Shown piece after piece: positions 1-8,336 of a stretch of DNA of 64,000 bases. Numbering within the stretch: position 1 is the first letter of the stretch; each line of letters starts with the position of its first letter. Origin of the DNA: Agromyces cerinus subsp. cerinus (GTDB taxonomy: Bacteria; Actinomycetota; Actinomycetes; Actinomycetales; Microbacteriaceae); NCBI RefSeq assembly GCF_900142065.1, contig NZ_FSRJ01000001.1:62001-126000 (forward strand), written 5' to 3'. The translations under genes were made by a program, and so were the position numbers. Below the pieces are notes generated by a model. It did no database searches and was not told where the DNA came from. It saw nothing but the letters and a program-made list of their open reading frames with translations.

Positions 1-517
1 GCGGGAGTCGCGCGCGGATCAGGAGCCCGGCGAAGAACGGCACGCCGATGATGAGGAAGATCTCGATGAGCATCTGCCAGCCGTTGAGGCTCACCTCGCG
101 CACGAGTTCGCCCGCGGTCGGGTGCAGGCCGCCCCAGAACGCGAGGCTGATCGGCAGCAGGAAGATGTAGACGACGTTCGAGACGGCCGTCATCGACACC
201 GAGAGCGCCACGTTGCCGCCCGAGCGGTAGGTCAGCACCTGGGAGATGTTGCCCGGCGGGCAGCACGCCACGAGGATCATGCCGAGCGCGATCGACGCCT
301 GGACGTTCAGGAGCAGGGTCAGGCCGAAGGTGACGGCCGGCAGCAGGATGATCTGCGCCGCGAGCGCGATGATCATCGCCTTCGGCGCCTTGGCGACGGC
401 CTTGAAATCGGATGGCGCGGTGTCGAGCGCGATGCCGAACATGATGAGGCCGAGCACCACGTTCAATGCGATGAGCGAGCCCGGCGTGAAGTTCAGGACG
501 ACGTCGTCGATGTTCAT
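1..517 (-). CDS. bile acid:sodium symporter (SBF/BASS) family transporter, C-terminal part outside window
   Basis: The first 172 residues are visible; the C-terminal part lies beyond the window edge. The protein is almost entirely hydrophobic, with about five membrane segments, and carries the family-typical stretch CCPPGNISQVLTYRSGG followed by NVALSVSMTAVSN, which in SBF proteins lies at the crossover helix and substrate/sodium site. The ATG at 515-517 overlaps the stop of the upstream monooxygenase gene as ATGA, so translation is probably coupled. Members move bile acids, pantoate, 2-keto acids or other organic anions with sodium; the substrate cannot be told from the sequence. The pairing with a flavin monooxygenase suggests uptake or release of a compound that enzyme handles (inference). 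Confidence 0.85.
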   Translation of the reverse strand, partial: MNIDDVVLNFTPGSLIALNVVLGLIMFGIALDTAPSDFKAVAKAPKAMIIALAAQIILLPAVTFGLTLLLNVQASIALGMILVACCPPGNISQVLTYRSGGNVALSVSMTAVSNVVYIFLLPISLAFWGGLHPTAGELVREVSLNGWQMLIEIFLIIGVPFFAGLLIRARLP

Positions 518-1932
518 GCGGTGCCGCTTTCGGTCTGGATGGTCGGGTCTGAGGCCGTCGTCGCATTCGTGCTCGCCGTGACGAGGCCGGAGGGGAGGAG
601 CGGGCCGCGCTCGGAGGTCGGCGGCAGCGTGCCGAGCAGTCGCTTCACGGTGCGCCGGTACGCGTCCTTGTTGACGTAGTACGACATGCGGTCGAGACCG
701 AGGTAGTCGTAGCCGCCGGTCAGGTCGGGCCACGGGGCATCCGCTCGCTGCCGGAAGCGCGCGGCGGCCTCTGGGGCGTCGTCGGCGGCGGCGAGGTAGG
801 CGGCGATGAGCTCGGCCTGCTCGTAGCGGCCCTGCCAGCCGATGCCCGACGCCTCGATCATGCCGAGCACGAAGAGGCCGTTGAACGAGGGCGGGAAGAC
901 GTTCATGAAGAGCGACGGGGAGGCGCCCTCCCAGTTCAAGTGGGTGCGCTCCACGAAGGGGTAGTCGAGGTGGTACCCCGTCGCGAGCATGATCAGGTCG
1001 TAGTCGCCCGAGGATCCGTCGGAGAAGTGCACCGTGCGCCCGTCGAAGCGGGCGATGTCGGGCACGACCCGCAGGTCGCCCTGGCCGAGGTGGTTCAGCA
1101 CCATGGTGTTCACGATCGGGTGCGACTCGTAGATCTTGTAGTCGGGCTTCGGGAACCCGAACCTCACGGGGTCGCCCGTGAACGCCCGCAGCACGCGCGT
1201 GTCGATGAACTGCTTGATGCGCGCCGGCAGTGGGCGGCCCTGGTTCAGCGTGTCCGACGGGCGGCCGAAGAGGTAGCGGGGCACGAAGTAGTACCCGCGC
1301 CGCACGCTCAGGTCGACGGATGCCGCGTGGTGCACGGCATCGACCGCGATGTCGCACCCGGAGTTGCCGGCCCCGATGATGAGCACGCGCCTGCCGTCGA
1401 ACACCTTCGCCGACTTGTACGCGCTCGTGTGCATGATCTCGCCGTCGAACGAACCCGCGAAGCCGGGAACGTTGGGCTCGGCGAGCGTGCCGTTGGCGAG
1501 GATCACGCCCGAGTAGTCGCCCGTGATGGTCTCGCCGTCGGCGGTGACGGCGGTGACGCGCCAGCGCGGCGCGCCGGGCTCCGCGCCGCCCTCGGGAGCG
1601 GGCAGCGGCGAGACATCCGTCACCCGCGTCTCGAAGCGGAACCGCTCGCGCAGTCCGAACGCGTCGGCGTAGGTGCGGAAGTACTCGAGCAGCTCGCGGT
1701 GGCTCGGGTAGTCGGCGGTCGAGGCCATGGGGAACTCGGCGAACTCGGTCGTCGTGCGACTCGAGATGAGGTGCGCGGACTCGTACATGGTCGATCGCGG
1801 GTTGTCGATATTCCAGAGGCCGCCGACGTCGGGGCCGGCCTCGAATCCGTCGAAGGGGATGCCGGCGCGGCTGAGTGCTCGCGCACCGGCGAGGCCGGAT
1901 GGGCCCGCTCCGATGAGGGCGATGTGGTTCAC
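514..1932 (-). CDS. flavin-containing monooxygenase (NAD(P)H/FAD-dependent)
   Basis: The protein has 472 residues from a GTG at 1930-1932. FAD-binding GAGPSG lies at residues 8-13, a second dinucleotide motif GAGNSG at about 187-192, and between them the FMO-type FxGxxxHTxxY motif (FDGEIMHTSAY, about 162-172). This arrangement fits oxygenation of soft nucleophiles or Baeyer-Villiger type reactions with NADPH. A GTG at 1975-1977 would add 15 residues; I prefer 1932 because the FAD motif normally begins within the first ten residues, but neither start has a good ribosome site. A -10-like TATGCT lies at 1999-2004 on this strand. It is the first gene of a two-gene operon with the SBF transporter. 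Substrate unknown. Confidence 0.88.
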   Translation of the reverse strand: MNHIALIGAGPSGLAGARALSRAGIPFDGFEAGPDVGGLWNIDNPRSTMYESAHLISSRTTTEFAEFPMASTADYPSHRELLEYFRTYADAFGLRERFRFETRVTDVSPLPAPEGGAEPGAPRWRVTAVTADGETITGDYSGVILANGTLAEPNVPGFAGSFDGEIMHTSAYKSAKVFDGRRVLIIGAGNSGCDIAVDAVHHAASVDLSVRRGYYFVPRYLFGRPSDTLNQGRPLPARIKQFIDTRVLRAFTGDPVRFGFPKPDYKIYESHPIVNTMVLNHLGQGDLRVVPDIARFDGRTVHFSDGSSGDYDLIMLATGYHLDYPFVERTHLNWEGASPSLFMNVFPPSFNGLFVLGMIEASGIGWQGRYEQAELIAAYLAAADDAPEAAARFRQRADAPWPDLTGGYDYLGLDRMSYYVNKDAYRRTVKRLLGTLPPTSERGPLLPSGLVTASTNATTASDPTIQTESGTA

Positions 1933-2087
1933 GGGTGGGTGTCTCTGTTCGGGTCGCACCGCTGGGGGAGTCGGCACGGCACGTCGATGTGCCCGAACAG
2001 CATAAGCGAAGACTGCTCGGGTTTCGCGCGCGGTGCGTGGCCGGGCGCGACCATAGGCTGGGGTGACGACGAACGAGGGGGATCTCA

Positions 2088-3425
2088 GTGGATGCAGGGC
2101 TCGTGAAACTGGCGGCGGAGGCGTACGTGTACGGCTTCCCGATCGTGTTCGACCTCGAGCAGGTGAACCGCTACGTGACGACCGGCGTGGGCGGGAACCC
2201 CGCGGCGTCGTTCAACACGTTCAGCCATGCGCGTGCTCTCACGACGGCCGAAGACACCTTCGTCTCGATCAACAACGACACCGTCTACTCGATGGCTTCG
2301 ATCGACCTGAGCGTCGGGCCGGTGCTGCTGAGCGTGCCGGACACTGCCGGCCGATACTACGTGCTGCAGTTCGTCGACGCGTGGACGAACAACTTCGCCT
2401 ACGTGGGCAAGCGCGCCACGGGCACCGGCGCCCGCGACTTCCTGCTGCTGCCGCCCGGCTGGGAGGGCGAGGCCGATGACGCCGGCGATGCGATCGCGAT
2501 CCGCTTCCCGACCCGCATCGCCTCCATCGTCGGGCGCTGGGCGTGCGACGGCACCGACGATCTGCCCGCGGTGCACGCGCTGCAGGACGCGACGACGCTC
2601 ACACCCTTGCGCCGCTCGCTCGTGCCGCCCGTCGGGCTCCCCGAGACCGAGGCCGGGCTGACCGAGGCGCTCGACTTCTTCGAACGGTACCGGGCGTATT
2701 CGCAGGCCTTCCCGCCGACGGAGCGGGATGCCGCGCTGCAGGCGTCGTTCGCCCCGCTCGGGCTCACCGGCTCGGAGCCCGTCGCGTCGCTCGACGACGA
2801 GGTGAAGACCGTGCTCGAGGCCGGCTTCGCCGAGGGCAGGGCGCTGCTCGAGAAGATCCTGCACTCGGGCAGCAGCCCGGTCGTGAACGGCTGGACGCTG
2901 ACCTACCACGTCTTCGACTACAACCTCGACTTCTTCGAGGTCGGTACCATCGACGACCCCGCGTGGAAGATCGCCGACCCGAAGGTGCGCATCGCGCAGC
3001 GTGCCGCCGGAGCGCTCGGCGGGCTCTGGGGCAACCACGCCTACGAGGCCGCCTACGTCATGACCTACGTCGACGCGGCGGGCGAGCCGCTCGACGGCTC
3101 GCACTCGTACACGCTGCGGCTGTCGCCGACGCCGCCGGTCGGTGCGTTCTGGTCGCTCACGATGTACAGCGTGCCGGACTTCTACCTCGTGGCCAACGAG
3201 ATCGACCGGTACTCGATCGGCGACCGCACGGCCGGCGTCGTACGCGACGCCGATGGCGGCATCACGATCACGATGAGCGCCGCCCGCCCCGCCGACCCGG
3301 CGGCGGCCGCGAATTGGCTGCCGGCGCCGACCGGGGCGTTCCGCCCGCTCCTGCGCATGTACATGCCCGACGAGTCCGTGATCGACGGCACCTACGTACT
3401 GCCCGCGATCGAGCGCTCGGCGTAG
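2088..3425 (+). CDS. DUF1254/DUF1214 domain protein
   Basis: The protein has 445 residues. The N-terminal part (AAEAYVYGFPIVFDLEQ... and SINNDTVYSMASIDL) is typical of DUF1254 and the C-terminal part (GAFWSLTMYSVPDFYLVAN, then RPADPAAAANWLPAP) of DUF1214; the two domains commonly occur together. No catalytic residues are established for the family and I assign no reaction. No signal peptide is seen, unlike many relatives. The GTG start is supported by GAGGGG at 2075-2080 and by a TAGGCT -10 box at 2054-2059. It is transcribed alone, divergent from the monooxygenase operon. Confidence 0.85.
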   Translation: MDAGLVKLAAEAYVYGFPIVFDLEQVNRYVTTGVGGNPAASFNTFSHARALTTAEDTFVSINNDTVYSMASIDLSVGPVLLSVPDTAGRYYVLQFVDAWTNNFAYVGKRATGTGARDFLLLPPGWEGEADDAGDAIAIRFPTRIASIVGRWACDGTDDLPAVHALQDATTLTPLRRSLVPPVGLPETEAGLTEALDFFERYRAYSQAFPPTERDAALQASFAPLGLTGSEPVASLDDEVKTVLEAGFAEGRALLEKILHSGSSPVVNGWTLTYHVFDYNLDFFEVGTIDDPAWKIADPKVRIAQRAAGALGGLWGNHAYEAAYVMTYVDAAGEPLDGSHSYTLRLSPTPPVGAFWSLTMYSVPDFYLVANEIDRYSIGDRTAGVVRDADGGITITMSAARPADPAAAANWLPAPTGAFRPLLRMYMPDESVIDGTYVLPAIERSA

Positions 3426-3441
3426 TTCCGCCCGAGCGCTG

Positions 3442-3491
3442 CCGTGGTCATCCGCACGGCGGATGGGCCGGCCGTGACGATCCGACCACGG
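3442..3491 (+). terminator. nested hairpin after the DUF1254 gene
   Basis: CCGTGGTC (3442-3449) pairs with GACCACGG (3484-3491), and inside it CATCCG (3449-3454) pairs with CGGATG (3460-3465). It lies 17 nt past the stop codon. There is no T-tract, so this is a terminator-like structure rather than a proven terminator. Confidence 0.35.
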
Positions 3492-3553
3492 TACGACGTC
3501 GGCGGTACCGGCAGCCGATGTGCGGGGCCTCGCGGTTTCCTAACGTGGAGACA

Positions 3554-4318
3554 GTGCCCCGATCCACTTCACACGTCTCCCCGTCCGCTTCGACCTGGCT
3601 CCGCCACCCGGCTGCCGCCGCGCTCCGCCTCGGCGGTGCCGGCCTGGTGCTGCTCGCCCTCGGCATGATGTGGGCGTCCCGCATCGTCTTCCCGGGCAAC
3701 ACCTACGTCAGCGGGCTGGGTGCTGCGGGGGAGATCACGTCAGTCGCCTTCAACGTGTCGCTCGCGATGGTCGCGCTCGGCGGCGCGGCGTCGGCCGTCG
3801 GCCTCTGGGGCCTTCGCAGCGGGCGGGGCCTCTTCGGGGCATGGGCGGTGAGCACGAGCCTCCTCGCCGCGAGCGCGATGTTCGGGGTCGGGGCGGCGGT
3901 GCCGTGCAGCACCGGCTGCCCGATCCCGCTCACGCCCGGCGCGGCCCCGCAGGATCTCGTGCACACCACGGCCGCGGTGCTCGGCTTCGCGCTCGCCGGA
4001 GTCGCGATCATCCAGACCCTCCGGTTCGGCCGGGTCTACGCGTCACTCGCCGTGCCGAGCCTCGTGCTGGTGATCGCGGCGGCAGCCGCCGGAGGCATCC
4101 TCTCGCTCGCGGGCGTCGCCACCGGGCTGGGCGGATGGCTCGAACTCATCGCGACCACCTCGGCGCTCATCTGGCTGACGGCCGTGTCGCTGGCGACCCA
4201 GCACCGGATCACGACCGCATCCGTGCTCCATCGATCGATGGCGGATTCCCAGACCCCGGACACCGCGCGCCCAATAGGCTGGACGGGTGGCGCACCGCAT
4301 CTACATCTGCTCGGCTGA
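3554..4318 (+). CDS. DUF998-type integral membrane protein
   Basis: The protein has 254 residues and about six hydrophobic segments. It shows DUF998-like features: an early GMMWASRIVFPGNTYVSGLG segment and the loop GVGAAVPCSTGCPIPLTPGA containing two cysteines. Function is unknown for the family. The GTG at 3554-3556 follows a TAACGT box (3541-3546) by 7 nt, which fits a leaderless transcript. The last 32 nt overlap the start of pta in another frame, so the two genes are closely linked. Confidence 0.75.
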   Translation: MPRSTSHVSPSASTWLRHPAAAALRLGGAGLVLLALGMMWASRIVFPGNTYVSGLGAAGEITSVAFNVSLAMVALGGAASAVGLWGLRSGRGLFGAWAVSTSLLAASAMFGVGAAVPCSTGCPIPLTPGAAPQDLVHTTAAVLGFALAGVAIIQTLRFGRVYASLAVPSLVLVIAAAAAGGILSLAGVATGLGGWLELIATTSALIWLTAVSLATQHRITTASVLHRSMADSQTPDTARPIGWTGGAPHLHLLG

Positions 4319-6449
4319 GGGCAACACGGGCAAGTCCACCGTGGCGCTCGGCACCCTCGACACGCTGACCCACCGGGCGACCAGGGTCGGCGTGTTCCGG
4401 CCGATCGCTCGATCGACCGCCGAACGCGACTACGTGCTCGAGCTGCTGCTCGCCCACGAGGGCGTCGTGCCGATCCCGTACGACGACGCGGTCGGCGTCG
4501 GCTACGACGACGTGCACGCCGATCCCGAGGGCGCGCTGGCGACCATCGTGAGCCGGTTCAAGGCCGTTGAAGACCGGTGCGACGCGGTCGTCATCATCGG
4601 CTCCGACTTCACGGATGTCGGCAGCCCCACCGAACTCGCCTACAACGCGCGCATCGCCGCGAACCTCGGCGCCCCGGTGCTGCTCGTGCTCGGCGGCCGG
4701 GTCGGCCAGGGGCAGGGGCGCAGCCGGTCGGAACGGCTCGGCTACTCCGACGCGCGCAGCCCCGAAGAGCTCGCACAGCTCACCGAGCTCGCCGTCGAGG
4801 AGCTCGAGCGCGAGCACGCGACACTGCTCGGCATCGTCGCGAACCGCGCCGACCCCGAGCGGCTCCCCGAGATCGTCGAGGCCGTGGCGTCGGCCGCGCG
4901 GCCGAACAGCATGTCGGCCGCCGCCGGGCGCGCCGAGGCATCCGTCGCCACCTGGGCGATCCCCGAAGACCCGTACCTCGTCGCCCCCTCGATGCGCGCC
5001 ATCATGGACGCCGTCGACGGCACCCTGCACGCGGGCGACCCCGAACTGCTGAACCGCGAGGCGCTCGGCGTCATCGTCGCGGCGATGTCGATGGAGAACG
5101 TGCTCACCCACCTCACCGAGGGCGCCGTGGTCGTCGTTCCCGGTGACCGCAGCGAGGTGCTGCTCGGGGTGCTCACCGCGCACTCGAGCGCGACCTTCCC
5201 GTCGCTGTCGGGCATCGTCCTGAACGGCGGCATCCCGATCGCCGAGCAGGTCGACCGGCTCGTCGACGGGCTGAAGGCCGGGCTGCCGATCATCCGCACC
5301 GAGCTCTCGAGCTACGACACGGCGCTCGCGATCACGCACACGCGCGGCCGGCTCGCCGCCGAGTCGCAGCGCAAGCGCGACACGGCGCTCGCCCTCTTCG
5401 AGAAGCACATCGACGGCCAGGCGCTGCTCGACCTGCTCGAGGTCGCCCGTCCCGAGGTCGTGACGCCCCTCATGTTCGAGTACGACCTGCTCGAGCGGGC
5501 CCGGCAGCAGCGAAAGCGCATCGTGCTGCCCGAGGGATACGACGACCGGGTGCTGCGCGCCGCCGCGACGCTGCTCGCCCGCGACGTGGCCGACCTCACG
5601 ATCCTCGGCGAGGAGATCGAGGTGCGCTCGCGCGCCATCGGCCTCGGCCTCGACATCTCGAAGGCCGAGGTGCTCTCGAACCACGACTTCGTGCACGTCG
5701 CCCGGTTCGCCGAGGAGTACCAGCGGCGGCGCGCGCACAAGGGCGTCACGCTCGAGCAGGCGCGCGAGACCGTGCAAGACGTCTCGTACTTCGGCACGAT
5801 GATGGTCGAGCTCGGCCTCGCCGACGGCATGGTCTCGGGTGCGGCGCACACGACGGCGCACACCATCCGGCCCTCGTTCGAGGTGATCAAGACGAAGCCC
5901 GGAGTCGACGTCGTCTCGAGCGTGTTCCTCATGGCACTCGCCGACCGGGTGCTCGTCTACGGCGACTGCGCGATCGTGCCCGACCCGACCGCCGAGCAGC
6001 TCGCCGACATCGCGATCTCGTCGGCGGCGACGGCGACGCAGTTCGGCATCGAGCCGCGCATCGCCATGCTCTCGTACTCCACGGGCGAGTCCGGTTCGGG
6101 CGTCGACGTCGACAAGGTGCGTCGGGCGACCGAGCTCGTGCGCGAGCGGGCGCCGCAGCTCGCGGTCGAGGGGCCGATCCAGTACGACGCGGCCGCAGAT
6201 GCCGCGGTCGCCCGCACGAAACTGCCCGAGTCGGATGTCGCGGGGCGGGCGACGGTCTTCATCTTCCCCGACCTCAACACGGGCAACAACACATACAAGG
6301 CGGTGCAGCGCTCCTCGGGCGCCGTCGCCATCGGGCCGGTGCTGCAGGGCCTGCGCAAGCCCATCAACGACCTCTCGCGTGGCGCGCTCGTGCAGGACAT
6401 CGTCAACACCGTGGCGATCACGGCGATCCAGGGAGCAGACCCGTCATGA
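4287..6449 (+). CDS. pta: phosphate acetyltransferase, long form
   Basis: The enzyme converts acetyl-CoA and phosphate to acetyl phosphate and CoA in the cytoplasm. It has 720 residues, the length of long-form Pta: an N-terminal P-loop domain (EGNTGKSTVAL, residues 11-21), a middle DRTGG-type regulatory domain, and from about residue 395 the catalytic PTA_PTB domain with FIFPDLNTGNNTYKAVQRS near the end. The GTG start is 6 nt after TAGGCT (4275-4280) with no ribosome site, so a leaderless mRNA is likely. Its stop overlaps ackA as ATGA; the pair forms the acetate overflow and assimilation route, with a separate acetyl-CoA synthetase at 51729-53681. Confidence 0.97.
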   Translation: MAHRIYICSAEGNTGKSTVALGTLDTLTHRATRVGVFRPIARSTAERDYVLELLLAHEGVVPIPYDDAVGVGYDDVHADPEGALATIVSRFKAVEDRCDAVVIIGSDFTDVGSPTELAYNARIAANLGAPVLLVLGGRVGQGQGRSRSERLGYSDARSPEELAQLTELAVEELEREHATLLGIVANRADPERLPEIVEAVASAARPNSMSAAAGRAEASVATWAIPEDPYLVAPSMRAIMDAVDGTLHAGDPELLNREALGVIVAAMSMENVLTHLTEGAVVVVPGDRSEVLLGVLTAHSSATFPSLSGIVLNGGIPIAEQVDRLVDGLKAGLPIIRTELSSYDTALAITHTRGRLAAESQRKRDTALALFEKHIDGQALLDLLEVARPEVVTPLMFEYDLLERARQQRKRIVLPEGYDDRVLRAAATLLARDVADLTILGEEIEVRSRAIGLGLDISKAEVLSNHDFVHVARFAEEYQRRRAHKGVTLEQARETVQDVSYFGTMMVELGLADGMVSGAAHTTAHTIRPSFEVIKTKPGVDVVSSVFLMALADRVLVYGDCAIVPDPTAEQLADIAISSAATATQFGIEPRIAMLSYSTGESGSGVDVDKVRRATELVRERAPQLAVEGPIQYDAAADAAVARTKLPESDVAGRATVFIFPDLNTGNNTYKAVQRSSGAVAIGPVLQGLRKPINDLSRGALVQDIVNTVAITAIQGADPS

Positions 6450-7657
6450 GCGTCGTGCTCGTCGTGAACTCGGGATCTTCGTCGCTGAAGTACCAGCTCA
6501 TCGAGGTGGAGTCGTCGGAGACGCTCGCGAGCGGGCTCGTCGAGCGCATCGGCCGGGGGGTCGGGCACGCGAGGCACCGTCACGAGGGGCCCGAGAACAG
6601 CAGCCTCGGTTCGACGTGGGATGCGGCCGTTGAGGTGGCCGATCACGAGGCCGCGTTCGCGGTGATGCTCGAGGCGTTCGCCGCGCACGGCCCGTCGCTC
6701 GAGGTGCACGCGCCGATCGCCGTCGGCCACCGGGTCGTGCAGGGCGGTGCCCGGTTCTTCGAACCGACCGTCATCACGCCGCTCGTGAAGATCAACATCG
6801 ACGAGCTCTCGGCGCTCGCGCCGCTGCACAACCCCGCGAACCTCGAGGGCATCGAGGCGGCGCAGCGGGCGTTCCCCGACGTGCCGCACGTCGCGGTGTT
6901 CGACACCGCGTTCCACCAGACGATGCCGCCGGCCGCGTACACGTACGCGATCGATCGAGAGCTCGCGGCGAAGCACCGCATCCGCCGCTACGGCTTCCAC
7001 GGCACCTCGCACCGGTTCGTCTCGCGGGCTGCGGCGGCCTTCCTCGAGCGCCCGGTCGAGGAGCTGCGCATGATCGTGCTGCACCTCGGCAACGGGGCAT
7101 CCGCCTGCGCGGTCGCCGAGGGCCGCTCGGTCGAGACGAGCATGGGCATGACGCCGCTCGAGGGCCTCGTCATGGGCACCCGATCGGGCGACATCGACCC
7201 GGCGGTGCTGCTGCACCTCGAGCGCCGGGCAGGGCTCGACGCCGACGGTCTCGATCGGCTGCTGAACTCGCAGAGCGGCATCCTGGGCCTCAGCGGCCAC
7301 GCCGACATGCGCGACCTCGTCGCCGCGCAGGCGGCGGGCGATGAGGCGTCCGCGCTCGCGCTCGACGTCTACGCGCACCGGGTGCGCTCCTACGTCGGGG
7401 CGTACGCCGCCCAGCTCGGCCGGGTCGACGCGATCGTCTTCACGGCGGGCGTCGGCGAGAACTCGCCCGAGGTGCGCGCGATGTCGCTCGCCGGGCTCGA
7501 GGGCTTCGGCGTCGAGCTCGACGCCGAGCGAAACCGGGTGCGGGGCTCCGAGGGTCGTCGCATCTCGACGGATGCCTCGAAGACCGCCGTGCTCGTCGTG
7601 CCGACGAATGAAGAGCTCGAGATCGCGCGCCAGACGCTGGAGCTCGTCGGCGCCTGA
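6446..7657 (+). CDS. ackA: acetate kinase
   Basis: The enzyme interconverts acetyl phosphate plus ADP and acetate plus ATP. At 403 residues it has the usual family length. Motifs in order: VNSGSSSLKYQL at the N-terminus, GHRVVQGG, VFDTAFHQTMP with the catalytic-region Asp/His, RRYGFHGTSHRFVS, and GNGASACAV in the nucleotide site. The ATG overlaps the pta stop by 4 nt (ATGA), indicating translational coupling with the enzyme that supplies its substrate. Confidence 0.98.
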   Translation: MSVVLVVNSGSSSLKYQLIEVESSETLASGLVERIGRGVGHARHRHEGPENSSLGSTWDAAVEVADHEAAFAVMLEAFAAHGPSLEVHAPIAVGHRVVQGGARFFEPTVITPLVKINIDELSALAPLHNPANLEGIEAAQRAFPDVPHVAVFDTAFHQTMPPAAYTYAIDRELAAKHRIRRYGFHGTSHRFVSRAAAAFLERPVEELRMIVLHLGNGASACAVAEGRSVETSMGMTPLEGLVMGTRSGDIDPAVLLHLERRAGLDADGLDRLLNSQSGILGLSGHADMRDLVAAQAAGDEASALALDVYAHRVRSYVGAYAAQLGRVDAIVFTAGVGENSPEVRAMSLAGLEGFGVELDAERNRVRGSEGRRISTDASKTAVLVVPTNEELEIARQTLELVGA

Positions 7658-7708
7658 GACGTCGGCGATGCGACCCCGGGGGAGCCGGTCCGCGGCGACA
7701 TGCGAATA

Positions 7709-7742
7709 TCCACAAGAACTGTTGTGCAATGGTTCTTGTGGA
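7709..7742 (+). promoter_or_regulatory. inverted-repeat operator of the ArsR-type regulator
   Basis: Perfect 11-bp arms TCCACAAGAAC (7709-7719) and GTTCTTGTGGA (7732-7742) are separated by 12 bp. The dyad covers the -35 element and most of the spacer of the promoter that drives the adjacent regulator, the usual geometry for autorepression by a dimeric winged-helix protein. Confidence 0.8.
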
Positions 7743-7750
7743 ACTATGCT
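7722..7750 (+). promoter_or_regulatory. promoter of the ArsR-MFS operon
   Basis: TTGTGC (7722-7727), 17-bp spacer, TATGCT (7745-7750). The predicted transcript start falls on or next to the ATG at 7758, so the mRNA should be leaderless. Confidence 0.75.
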
Positions 7751-7757
7751 GAGCCGC

Positions 7758-8336
7758 ATGAACGACCCACGCGAGACCATCGACCTGCACGACGCCGGCT
7801 CCATGCGGGCGCTCGCGCACCCCATGCGGCTGCGCATCCTCGGCCTGCTGCGCGTCGAGGGCCCGAGCACGGTGGGCGCCCTCGCCGAACGCACCGGCGA
7901 GGCGCCGGGTTCGGCGAGCTATCACATCGCGACCCTCGCCAAGCACGGCTTCGTGGTCGAGGCGCCCGAGCTCGCTCGCGACAAGCGCGAGCGATGGTGG
8001 CGGGCCGCGCACCTCATCACGAGCTGGCGCTCCGAGGAGTTCCTGGGGGACCCGGAGGCCCACGCGGCATCCGATGCCATGCGGCGCGTGGTGCTCGACT
8101 CCTACCATCGCGAACTGCTCGAGGCGATCGACGCCGAGGCCGAGCTCGAGCCCGAGTGGGTCGCCGCCTCCGACTCGAGCGACGGCGCCGCGCGCCTCAC
8201 GATCGACGAGTTCCGCGAGCTGAACGCCGAGCTCGACGCGGTGCGCGAGAAATGGTGGGGCGTCGGCCGCGAGCCGCGCCCCGGCACCCGTGCCGTGCGC
8301 TGGATGACCCACACCTTCCCGAGGCCCGAGCGATGA
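7758..8336 (+). CDS. ArsR-type winged-helix transcriptional regulator
   Basis: The protein has 192 residues. An ArsR/HTH_20-like DNA-binding domain occupies about residues 12-90 (MRALAHPMRLRILGLL, then a recognition segment PGSASYHIATLAKHGFV). The C-terminal half is a longer effector or dimerisation region without a cysteine metal site, so drug or metabolite sensing is more likely than metal sensing. The ATG was chosen because the promoter and operator end just upstream; there is no ribosome site. Its stop overlaps the MFS transporter start (ATGA), so it probably controls that exporter and itself through the dyad at 7709-7742. Confidence 0.9.
   Translation: MNDPRETIDLHDAGSMRALAHPMRLRILGLLRVEGPSTVGALAERTGEAPGSASYHIATLAKHGFVVEAPELARDKRERWWRAAHLITSWRSEEFLGDPEAHAASDAMRRVVLDSYHRELLEAIDAEAELEPEWVAASDSSDGAARLTIDEFRELNAELDAVREKWWGVGREPRPGTRAVRWMTHTFPRPER

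Noticed and set aside
2543-4286. Very long open frames on both strands overlapping real genes, such as extended frames before the DUF998 gene
   Set aside because: They are Arg/Ala/Pro-rich, arise from high third-position GC, and run antisense to or out of frame with well-supported genes.
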